Shown: piece by piece, positions 7,891-14,103 of the stretch
Layout of the letters: each line of letters starts with the position of its first letter
How positions within the stretch are numbered: the first letter of the stretch is position 1
Assembly (NCBI GenBank): GCA_036556965.1
Contig: DATBIO010000283.1
Coordinates: 1-29,735, forward strand
Reading direction: 5' to 3'
Length of the DNA: 29,735 nt
From: DATBIO01 sp036556965
GTDB taxonomy: Bacteria > Acidobacteriota > Vicinamibacteria > Fen-336
Made by a program: the position numbers and the translations under genes
Notes under the pieces: generated by a model
The model's database searches: none
The model's input: only the letters and a program-made list of their open reading frames with translations
What the model was told of the DNA's origin: nothing

Positions 7891-8451
7891 ATGCCTCGTC
7901 TCGCCGCCTTTCTCGTGCTGCCGCTGTCCGCTCTGGGTTGTGCTCACGGTCTTGACCCCCACCACCGGTCGGCGCCCGCCTCCGCGGTGCCCGCCCCCGC
8001 CGGCGAGCGCGCTCCGGCGACCTCGCCTGGCCCCGTCGCCGCTGCTGCTCCCGCCGCCACCGCCCCCTCGCTCTACACGCGCCTGGGCGGCTACGAGGCC
8101 ATCGCCGCCGTCACCGACGACTTCCTGGGCCGGATGCTCGGCGACCCGCAGCTGGGGCCCTTCTTCGTCGGCCACGGCGTCGAGGCCAGGAAGCGGATCC
8201 GGCAGCTCCTGGTGGACCAGCTCTGCCAGGAGACGGGCGGCCCCTGCCTCTACATCGGCCGCGACATGCAGACCACCCACACCGGCCTCGGCATCACCGA
8301 CGCCCACTGGCAGGCCGCGGTCCGCCACCTGGTGGCCAGCCTCGACAAGTTCAGGGTCCCGAAGCGGGAGAAGGACGAGCTGCTGGGCGCCGTCTCCGCC
8401 CTGAAGGAGGAGATCGTGGAGGACGCCGAGCGCCTGAAGGCCCTCCAGTAG
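7891..8451 (+). CDS. Group I truncated haemoglobin with lipoprotein signal
   Basis: A 186-residue protein. A lipoprotein-type signal (MPRLAAFLVLPLSALGC, Cys17) is followed by a Pro/Ala-rich linker (about 20-60) and a group I truncated globin domain (about 60-180). Seen: the TrHb1 entry LYTRLGGYEAI, the helix-B/CD region DDFLGRMLGDPQLGPFF, and proximal His130 in TTHTGLGITDAHW, which aligns with the F8 histidine of TrHbN. The usual helix-B10 tyrosine, which stabilises bound oxygen, is replaced by leucine (Leu79). The start ATG 7891 follows GGGGAGGG. Export and lipid anchoring would place a haem protein in the periplasm or outer membrane; O2 or NO chemistry there is an inference. The stop overlaps the next gene's GTG by one base. 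Confidence 0.88.
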   Translation: MPRLAAFLVLPLSALGCAHGLDPHHRSAPASAVPAPAGERAPATSPGPVAAAAPAATAPSLYTRLGGYEAIAAVTDDFLGRMLGDPQLGPFFVGHGVEARKRIRQLLVDQLCQETGGPCLYIGRDMQTTHTGLGITDAHWQAAVRHLVASLDKFRVPKREKDELLGAVSALKEEIVEDAERLKALQ

Positions 8452-9002
8452 TGCCGGGCGCCTTCGAGGCCGCGGAAGGCGCCCTGCGCGCGCACGCCCT
8501 CTCCTACCCCGAGGCCTACGAGGAGTTCCCCTGGGGCGAGCGCGCGGTGAAGGTGAAGAAGAAGGTCTTCCTCTTCATGCGCGCGGAGGGAGACCGGCTC
8601 TCCCTCTCCACCAAGCTGCCGCGGTCGCGCCACGCCGCCCTCATGCTGCCCTTCGCGGAGCCCACGGGCTATGGCCTGGGCAAGAGCGGCTGGGTCACCG
8701 CGCGCTTCGCGGAGGGGAAGGCCGTCCCCCTCGACTTGCTGCGCGCGTGGATCGACGAGAGCTATCGCGCGGTGGCGCCGGCGCGGCTGCTGAAGGCCCT
8801 GGCTACGAGCGCGCCGCCGGCGCCTCCGCGTACCCCTCGTAGGTCTCGTGGCCGCCGTGGTAGTCCGCATCCTCCGGGCGGCGGATCTGGGAGTGGGCCA
8901 CGATCCGGTCGCGCCGCAGGCCGCGGAAGTCGTCCAGCGTCTTCCAGCCGCGGTGGGCGTTCTTCTCGAGGAACTCGGCCATCCCGCCGACGAGGCGCTT
9001 GA
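8451..9002 (+). CDS. MmcQ/YjbR-family protein with C-terminal read-through tail
   Basis: GTG 8451 overlaps the haemoglobin stop by one base (TAGTG), so translation is coupled. Residues 1-118 match the small YjbR/MmcQ fold, a CyaY-like DNA-binding domain: SYPEAYEEFPWGERAVKV (18-35), KKKVFLFMR, LSLSTKL, GWVTARF, and a closing helix ending ARLLKAL. Normal family members end about there. Here no stop occurs, and the frame runs 65 more codons antisense over the end of preA as an Arg/Ser/Pro/Gly-rich tail with no recognisable structure. This suggests a lost stop codon, or a sequencing or assembly error near 8805. The function of the family is not established. Confidence 0.72.
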   Translation: MPGAFEAAEGALRAHALSYPEAYEEFPWGERAVKVKKKVFLFMRAEGDRLSLSTKLPRSRHAALMLPFAEPTGYGLGKSGWVTARFAEGKAVPLDLLRAWIDESYRAVAPARLLKALATSAPPAPPRTPRRSRGRRGSPHPPGGGSGSGPRSGRAAGRGSRPASSSRGGRSSRGTRPSRRRGA

Positions 9003-9930
9003 TGACGTTGGGCCCCACCGCGTGGTCGAGCATGGCCGCGGTGCAGACCTGCACCGTGCCGCAGCCGAGCAGGAAGTAGTTCAAGGCCTGGGCGAACTCG
9101 GCGATGCCGCCGATGCCCGAGAAGCTCTTCTCGGGGAAGGCGCGCGTCATTTGCGCCATCTTGGCCAGGGACTGGGGGAGGATGGCCGGCCCCCCCAGCC
9201 CCCCGCTCGAGACCAGCCCGTCCACGTTCATCTCGAAGTCCAGGGTGTCGGGGTCGATGAGGGGGATGGAGGGGAACGTGTTGGAGGAGGTGATGGCGTC
9301 GGCGCCGCCCACGAAGACGCCACCCGCCTCCACCACGATGTCGGTGGTGGAGGGAGTGAGCTTGGCCCACACCGGGACCTTGGCCACCTCCTTCACCACC
9401 TGGGTGACGATGGAGCAGAGCTTCTGGTCCTTGCCGATGTTGGAGCCCATGTCCTCGCGGTCCATGTGCGGGCAGGAGAGGTTCAGCTCCAGGCCGTCCG
9501 CGCCCTGCTCCTGGCAGGCCACCGCCAGCGTCCGCCAGTGGTCGAGCTCCTTGTCGGAGCCCGAGCCGGCCATGACGGAGGCGATCAGCACGCGGTCGGG
9601 GAACGCCTTCTTGATGCGCCCCAGGCGTGGCACCCACCAGTCCAGCGGCTTGTCCGAGATCAGCTCCCAGTTCCAGGAGGCCTGCAGGACGCCGCCGCGG
9701 CCCTTGTTCATGGAGTACGCGCCCAGCTCCGGGTAGTAGCGCAGGAACTTGGTCTTGGGCCCGGCCACGTTCACCACCGGGTGCAGCCCGATGGTCTTGG
9801 TGACCACGCCGCCCCAGCCCGCCTCGAAGGCGCGCATGATGTTGCTCTCGGACTCGGTGGGCGGCGCGGACGCCAGCAGGAAGGGGTTCGTGAAGCGGAT
9901 GCCCGTGAAAACGGTGGAGAGGTCGGCCAT
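8803..9930 (-). CDS. preA: PreA-type dihydropyrimidine dehydrogenase subunit, lacking the ferredoxin domain
   Basis: FMN-dependent TIM-barrel enzyme of the dihydroorotate/dihydropyrimidine dehydrogenase family, expected to reduce uracil or thymine to the 5,6-dihydro form. 375 residues. Seen: NPFLLASAPPTES (15-27) near the start, KTIGLHPVVN (45-54), and the active-site loop ELNLSCPHMD with Cys153 as general acid. The FMN phosphate-binding end is FSGIGGIAEFAQALNYFLLGCGTVQVCTA. E. coli PreA (about 411 aa) and animal DPD carry two C-terminal [4Fe-4S] motifs. Here the protein ends after a Tyr/His/Glu-rich tail with no CxxCxxC. ATG 9930 has GGAGGGAG, and the frame extends 8 codons further upstream. 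A TATGCT (9955-9950) may be the -10. No PreT-like FAD/NAD subunit is in the window, so the electron donor is unknown. Confidence 0.9.
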   Translation of the reverse strand: MADLSTVFTGIRFTNPFLLASAPPTESESNIMRAFEAGWGGVVTKTIGLHPVVNVAGPKTKFLRYYPELGAYSMNKGRGGVLQASWNWELISDKPLDWWVPRLGRIKKAFPDRVLIASVMAGSGSDKELDHWRTLAVACQEQGADGLELNLSCPHMDREDMGSNIGKDQKLCSIVTQVVKEVAKVPVWAKLTPSTTDIVVEAGGVFVGGADAITSSNTFPSIPLIDPDTLDFEMNVDGLVSSGGLGGPAILPQSLAKMAQMTRAFPEKSFSGIGGIAEFAQALNYFLLGCGTVQVCTAAMLDHAVGPNVIKRLVGGMAEFLEKNAHRGWKTLDDFRGLRRDRIVAHSQIRRPEDADYHGGHETYEGYAEAPAARS

Positions 9931-9981
9931 GTCTCCCTCCGAAGAGGGGAGCATAGCGCCGTTTGGGCCGGGCCGCGAAGG

Positions 9982-10005
9982 GCCCGGCGGGGCCCCCCGC
10001 CGGGC
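9982..10005. repeat. 24-bp G+C palindrome between preA and the hydrolase gene
   Basis: Two 11-base arms, GCCCGGCGGGG and its reverse complement, are separated by two bases. The palindrome lies between divergent genes, about 50 bp before preA and 27 bp before the hydrolase ATG. It could be a regulator site or form a very stable hairpin, but in DNA this rich in G+C such symmetry also arises by chance. Confidence 0.3.
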
Positions 10006-10031
10006 GTCCCGCCGCTAGACTGGGAGTCCGG

Positions 10032-11051
10032 ATGCGCCGCTTCCTCCTCGCCGGCCTGTGCCTGCTCCCCGCCTGCGGCTCCTCCCCGTCGGGCCCCGGC
10101 GTCCCCGGCGCGCCGGAGTGGCTCAGCGTGGTCCTCACCCGCGAGGACGCCACCGTGCGCGTGGAGAAGGTGGAGTACCTCTCGGAGGGCCTGCGCATCG
10201 TCGGCCAGGTCTGCCGGCCCCCGGGCGCCGGGCGCTTCCCCGTGCTCGCGCTGAACCACGGGGGCTTCGAGGGCCTGGGCGCGGACTGGAACGGCGGGCT
10301 GTGCGTGGCCTTCGCGCGCGCGGGCTACGCCACCGTCGAGTCGTCGTACCGGGGCGAGGACGGCTCCCAGGGCCGCGTCGAGTTCTGCCTGGGGGAGGTC
10401 AGCGACGTGCTGAACATGCTCGCCATCGCCCTGGCCCAGCCCTACGCCGACCCCCAGCGCGCGAGCATGCTGGGGCTGTCCCACGGCGGGTGCATCACCG
10501 CGCGCGCCCTCGAGCGCGGGGCGGCGGTGCGCGCCGCGGTGGACGTCTTCGGGCCCACGGAGGCCGTCTCGCTCTTCCGCTCCTGGCAGGCGCGCGTGGC
10601 CGCCGGCGACCCGCAGGCTCCGGCCTACCGCGAGCTGATCGCGCGCGTGGAGCAGGCGGCAGGCGGGCCTCCGGAAGCGGTGCCCGCGGCCTATGCCGCG
10701 CGCTCCCCGCTGTTCTTCGTGCGCGATCTCGACGCGTGGCCGGGCGCCCTCCTCGTGGTGCACGGCACCGAGGACGCGCTGATCCCCGTCGGGCAATCCT
10801 GTGCCCTCGCCGCCGCCGGCCAGGACTTCCGCGCCTTCCACCTGGGCACGCTCCTGAACGTGATCCCCTCCCCGCCCGACGCCTGCGCCGGCCTCCCCGT
10901 GGCCTGGCGCTCCGGCCCGCACCCGGGCCCCTCGTGGCCGGACCGGCGGTACCTCGTGGTGCACGAGGACGTCGGCCACGACTTCGAGGGGCTGGGCGGC
11001 GGCGCCGTGCTCGCGGAAGTGGCCAGCTTCCTCGCCGCCAAGGGCCGCTAG
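10032..11051 (+). CDS. Alpha/beta-hydrolase lipoprotein (prolyl-oligopeptidase/dienelactone-hydrolase-like)
   Basis: A 339-residue protein. A lipoprotein signal (MRRFLLAGLCLLPAC, Cys15) is followed by an alpha/beta-hydrolase domain from about residue 45. The catalytic triad is readable: Ser150 in the nucleophile elbow GLSHGG, Asp248 in VVHGTEDALIP, and His316 in DVGHDFEG. The oxyanion strand LALNHGGF is at about 72-79. Paired Cys residues (for example 91/119 and 257/284) may form disulfides, as expected outside the cytoplasm. The layout resembles peptidase S9 or dienelactone-hydrolase relatives that act on esters or short peptides; the substrate is unknown. ATG 10032 follows GGGAG. It is divergent from preA and ends 6 bp from the convergent QueA-like gene, with no terminator seen between them. 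Confidence 0.88.
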   Translation: MRRFLLAGLCLLPACGSSPSGPGVPGAPEWLSVVLTREDATVRVEKVEYLSEGLRIVGQVCRPPGAGRFPVLALNHGGFEGLGADWNGGLCVAFARAGYATVESSYRGEDGSQGRVEFCLGEVSDVLNMLAIALAQPYADPQRASMLGLSHGGCITARALERGAAVRAAVDVFGPTEAVSLFRSWQARVAAGDPQAPAYRELIARVEQAAGGPPEAVPAAYAARSPLFFVRDLDAWPGALLVVHGTEDALIPVGQSCALAAAGQDFRAFHLGTLLNVIPSPPDACAGLPVAWRSGPHPGPSWPDRRYLVVHEDVGHDFEGLGGGAVLAEVASFLAAKGR

Positions 11052-11057
11052 CCGCCG

Positions 11058-12068
11058 TCAGGCGGCCAGGATCAGCGCCGTGTCGCCGAACTCGTGGGCC
11101 AGGTAGCCGCGTCCCTCCGCGTCGCGCCACGCGGCTTCGAGGGCGGGCAGGGGACAGAAGGCGGTGAGCAGCCGGTGGTGGCTGGAGCCGGGCTCGTGAA
11201 GGCCGGTGAGGAGGCCGCCGACCACGCGCAGCGTGGAGCCGGGCCCCAGCCGCAGGCCGGTCACCCCCTCCCCGGGGACCAGGCGTCCGTGGGCCGCCGC
11301 GTTGCCTTCCAGCGCACGCACCACCGTGGTCCCCACCGCCACCACGCGGCCGCGTGCCTCGCCGATCGTGCGCACGGTCTCCGCGGGAATCGCATAGCGC
11401 TCGGGCAGGGGCAGCGCCTCGTCCAGCGCCGGGTCGCCGGTGGCGGAGAGGCCGGCCGCGTGCGTGAGGCGGGCCAGGGCCACGCCGCGCCGGGCAAGGC
11501 CGAGGAGCAGGGAAACGGGCAGGGCGCGCCCCGCGGAGGGCATCTCCACCGCCCAGGGCCGGCCCGCGAAGGCGGTCTGGACCTGCTCGAGCGACAGGTC
11601 GCCGCCGAGGTACGAGTACTGCACCGGGCGGCCGATGCGGTAGAGGGCGGCCCAGAGCGCATCGCCCTCCCGGTCGAAGCGCACGAGGAGGAGGCGGGGC
11701 GAGAGCGGGGAGGTGGCCTCCACGCGCGCGGCGAGCGGCCCGAAGCGCAGGACCTCACCCACCTGGGCGCGGGGCGGCGCGGGGCGGTCCTCCGTGCGCA
11801 GGCGCCAGTCGCCGGCCCCGAAGAGCACCGCCCACCACGTCCCGCCCTCGGCGGCGGCGGCCAGCCGCAGCTCGATCGGCTCTCCCCGCGCGGTTCCGGA
11901 CAGGGACGCGGGCAGCGTGGCGGCGTCGTTCACCACCAGCACGTCCCCCGGCCGCAGCAGCGAGGGGAGGGTCTCCAGGCGCGTGTGGTCCACGCGCCCC
12001 GAGCGGGCGTCGAGGTGCAGCAGCCGTTCCTCCCCGGGGCAGGGACGCGGGAAGGGAGCGGCCTTCAC
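11058..12068 (-). CDS. QueA-like S-adenosylmethionine:tRNA ribosyltransferase-isomerase family protein (divergent)
   Basis: A 336-residue cytoplasmic protein resembling QueA (356 aa in E. coli), the enzyme that adds the epoxycyclopentane part to the queuosine precursor in tRNA. Seen: an N-terminal RPGDVLVVNDAATLPASL (like the QueA RPGDLLVFNDTRV segment), LYRIGRPVQYSYL (like the GHGRVPLPPYI/RPIQYAY region), and VVAVGTTVVRALE matching the QueA AVGTTSVRSLE. But the QueA block LHVGAGTFxPV is replaced by LTHAAGLSATGD, and the end is GLLTGLHEPGSSHHRLLTAF in place of TNFHLPxSTLxMLVSAF. GTG 12068 overlaps the SDR stop (GTGA), so its translation is coupled. It could be a diverged QueA or a paralogue with another substrate. 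Confidence 0.78.
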   Translation of the reverse strand: MKAAPFPRPCPGEERLLHLDARSGRVDHTRLETLPSLLRPGDVLVVNDAATLPASLSGTARGEPIELRLAAAAEGGTWWAVLFGAGDWRLRTEDRPAPPRAQVGEVLRFGPLAARVEATSPLSPRLLLVRFDREGDALWAALYRIGRPVQYSYLGGDLSLEQVQTAFAGRPWAVEMPSAGRALPVSLLLGLARRGVALARLTHAAGLSATGDPALDEALPLPERYAIPAETVRTIGEARGRVVAVGTTVVRALEGNAAAHGRLVPGEGVTGLRLGPGSTLRVVGGLLTGLHEPGSSHHRLLTAFCPLPALEAAWRDAEGRGYLAHEFGDTALILAA

Positions 12069-12799
12069 GCCCGGGCGGGCGCCACGCCCGGCGCCGCCAG
12101 CTCCCTCCGCGCGCCGCTCGGCCAGCCGTCGTCCTCCAGGAGGTCGGCCAGCGCCCGCGCCACCGCCGCGGGATCGGCCAACGAAGAGCGGTCCGCCTCC
12201 GGCATGGCCTCCGCGTGCATCCGCGTGTCCATCTCGCCCGGATCGGCGGTGAGGAAGCGGACGCCCGTCCCCTCGAGCTCGGCCGCCCAGATGCGCGCGA
12301 GGTGGTCGAGGGCGGCCTTGGAGACGCCGTAGGCGCCCCAGCCGGCGTAGGCCTCGCGCCCCGCGTCCGAGGTGACGTGCACCACCACGCCCTCGCCCCG
12401 CAGGGCCATGCTCCCCGCCAGGCGCCGGGTGAGCCGGAACGGGCCGAGCAGGTTCACCTCCAGCACGCGCGCGAGGTCGTCGCCCGAGGTCTCCAGCAGC
12501 GGGCGCAGCGGGACCGGGCCCAGCGAGCTGGCGTTGTGCACGAGCAGGTCGAGGTCGCCCACCAGGGCGGTGGCGGCCCCCGCCAGGCGGGCCGCCGCCC
12601 CCGGCGCGCCCACGTCGTCGGCCAGGGCGTGCCCCTCGCCCCCCGCCGCGCGGATGCGGCCCGCCACCTCCTCCAGCTCCGCCGCCCCGCGCGCGACCAG
12701 CACCACGCGCGCCCCGCGCCGCGCCAGCTCCTCCGCGAGGGCGGCGCCCAGGCCGCGGCTGGCTCCCGTCACCAGGGCGGCGGCTCCCGGCAGCTTCAT
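12065..12799 (-). CDS. Short-chain dehydrogenase/reductase
   Basis: A 244-residue classical SDR with a Rossmann fold. Seen: the NAD(P)-binding TGASRGLG (11-18); Arg37 after strand 2 (LVAR), which favours NADPH; HNAS (89-92); catalytic Ser144; and YGVSK with Tyr157 and Lys161. Asn115 in EVNLLGP is the structural catalytic Asn. The substrate cannot be predicted. ATG 12799 has an AGGAGGAAGG ribosome-binding site. The downstream QueA-like gene overlaps by 4 bases, so the two form a tight pair, divergent from the XRE-cupin regulator at 12886. The palindrome at 12852-12867 lies 53 bp upstream and may affect this gene as well. Confidence 0.92.
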   Translation of the reverse strand: MKLPGAAALVTGASRGLGAALAEELARRGARVVLVARGAAELEEVAGRIRAAGGEGHALADDVGAPGAAARLAGAATALVGDLDLLVHNASSLGPVPLRPLLETSGDDLARVLEVNLLGPFRLTRRLAGSMALRGEGVVVHVTSDAGREAYAGWGAYGVSKAALDHLARIWAAELEGTGVRFLTADPGEMDTRMHAEAMPEADRSSLADPAAVARALADLLEDDGWPSGARRELAAPGVAPARA

Positions 12800-12850
12800 G
12801 TCCTTCCTCCTGCACGAACATACGGCCTCCCCGCCATCGAACGGTCAGGA

Positions 12851-12879
12851 TTGCCAATGGATTGGCAGGGCGCTATCGT
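12851..12879 (+). promoter_or_regulatory. Promoter of the XRE-cupin regulator, probably leaderless
   Basis: TTGCCA (12851-12856) matches five of six bases of the -35 consensus. After exactly 17 bp comes TATCGT (12874-12879), a TAnnnT-type -10. A start of transcription about 7 bases later falls on the ATG at 12886, and no Shine-Dalgarno is visible. This points to a leaderless mRNA. A 16-bp palindrome overlaps the -35 and the spacer. Confidence 0.55.
12852..12867. promoter_or_regulatory. Perfect palindrome TGCCAATGGATTGGCA, candidate XRE-cupin operator
   Basis: 7-bp arms TGCCAAT/ATTGGCA are separated by GG. It overlaps the predicted -35 of the adjacent HTH regulator gene, as an autorepression operator would. 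The core CAAT-NN-ATTG recurs as CAATTCATTG (5479-5488) and, with one mismatch, CAATGGATTT (5453-5462) upstream of the NCS1 permease. Dyad symmetry with a 2-bp centre fits a dimeric XRE-type HTH. Confidence 0.58.
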
Positions 12880-12885
12880 GTGGTC

Positions 12886-13443
12886 ATGGCCGAGGAGGGG
12901 CTGGCCGGCCGGCTGGGCCGCAACATCCGGCAGCTCCGCGAGGCGCGCGGCCTCACCCAGGAGCAGATGGCCCGCCTCTCCGGGATCCCGCGCGCCACCT
13001 GGGGCAACCTCGAGTCCGGCGCCGCGAACCCCACCCTGTCCGTGCTGCACCGGGTGGCCCTGGCCCTCCAGGTCCCCCTCGAGGAGCTGACCGCCTCGCC
13101 GCGCGCCCTCGGGCGGCTCTACCCGCGGACGTCGCTCCCCGAGCGCAAGCAGGGCGACGGCCTGGTGCGCAAGCTGCTGCCCGACTCCATTCCCGGGGTG
13201 GTCATCGATCGCATGGAGATCCCCGCCGGCGGCCGCATCACGGGCGTTCCCCACATGCCGGGCACCCGTGAGTACCTCACCTGCGAGGCGGGGCAGATCC
13301 GCCTGTCCGTGGGAGGCGAGCCGTTCACGCTGGAGGCGGGGGACGTGGTGGTCTTCCGCGGCGACCAGCGCCACTCGTACCACAACCCCGGCGGGCGCAC
13401 CGCCGTCGGCTACTCCGTGGTCCTCCTCGCTCCCGTCTCCTGA
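12886..13443 (+). CDS. XRE-family HTH regulator with C-terminal cupin domain
   Basis: A 185-residue DNA-binding protein. An N-terminal lambda-repressor-like HTH spans about 9-63 (LGRNIRQLREARGLTQEQMARLSGIPRATWG in its first half). A C-terminal cupin barrel spans about 105-180, including the glycine-rich TCEAGQIRLSVGGEPFTLEAGDVVVF and the metal-site-like RHSYHNPG. Proteins of this layout (SutR/PuuR type) sense small molecules through the cupin and often control nearby catabolic genes. ATG 12886 is preferred, and an in-frame GTG at 12880 lies inside the predicted -10. The gene sits among the pyrimidine-catabolism genes, divergent from the SDR/QueA-like pair, and is the only evident transcription regulator in the window. 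The ligand is unknown; a pyrimidine or beta-alanine derivative is a guess. Confidence 0.92.
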   Translation: MAEEGLAGRLGRNIRQLREARGLTQEQMARLSGIPRATWGNLESGAANPTLSVLHRVALALQVPLEELTASPRALGRLYPRTSLPERKQGDGLVRKLLPDSIPGVVIDRMEIPAGGRITGVPHMPGTREYLTCEAGQIRLSVGGEPFTLEAGDVVVFRGDQRHSYHNPGGRTAVGYSVVLLAPVS

Positions 13444-13452
13444 GCCCCCGGC

Positions 13453-14103
13453 TCAGCGCGCGGGGGGGCGCAGGGGCAGGCGGCGCACGTCCAGGCGGAA
13501 GGGGCCGAAGCGCACGCGGCCGTGGGGGACGAGGCGCCGGCCTCCCCTCATCGCTTCCGCCGCCGACGGAGTGAGCAGGGCCTCACCGGGGCGCGCCACG
13601 TCCTCGCCCAGCTTGGAGGCGAGGTTGACCTCGAGGCCGAAGAGGTCGTCGTCGAGGTCGAGGATGTCGCCGTAGCCGATGCCGTAGGAGAAGCGCAGCC
13701 GTTCGTTGGGGGGGAGGCGCCGGTTGCGGCGGGCCAGGCAGGCCTCGATGGCGGCCACGCCGCGGCAGGCGGAGGCCACGTCGGGGAAGCGCAGGAGCAG
13801 GCTGTCCGCCTCCATCTTGACCACGTGGCCGCGGCAGCGCAGCACGGCGCGCTCCACGTCCTCCGCCGCGCGCTCCAGCAGCATCAGGAAGTGGAGGATG
13901 CCGTCGGCCAGCGTGCGCGCGGTGAAGTCGGCGGTGTCCGTGAAGACCACGGCCTGGCGCCGGAAGAGGGGAGCGGCGCGGCGGCGGTCCAGGTGCGTCC
14001 GCCGCTCCACCGGGGCCTGCGCGCGCGTGCGCAGGAAGACGAGCAGGCGCCGCGTGCGCGGGCCGCGGTGCCCGAACATCCCCGCCCGCGGGGCGCCCGC
14101 CAT
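13453..14103 (-). CDS. Class III adenylate/guanylate-cyclase-like protein
   Basis: A 216-residue soluble protein with one cyclase homology domain (about 45-185). Seen: the first metal aspartate in VVFTDTADFTART (Asp55), the second in VKMEADSLLLRF (Asp100, in place of the usual EGDSLL), and NLASKL (Asn160, with Lys164 where active cyclases have Arg). The usual hairpin between GIGxxxG and the NxAAR helix is shortened to YGIGYGDILDLDDDLFGLEVNLASKL. It may be an active cyclase of an unusual subtype or a degenerate sensor. The N-terminus is basic and has no transmembrane segment. ATG 14103 overlaps the aminotransferase stop (ATGA), so it is the last gene of that run. The link to amino acid metabolism is unexplained. 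Confidence 0.8.
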   Translation of the reverse strand: MAGAPRAGMFGHRGPRTRRLLVFLRTRAQAPVERRTHLDRRRAAPLFRRQAVVFTDTADFTARTLADGILHFLMLLERAAEDVERAVLRCRGHVVKMEADSLLLRFPDVASACRGVAAIEACLARRNRRLPPNERLRFSYGIGYGDILDLDDDLFGLEVNLASKLGEDVARPGEALLTPSAAEAMRGGRRLVPHGRVRFGPFRLDVRRLPLRPPAR

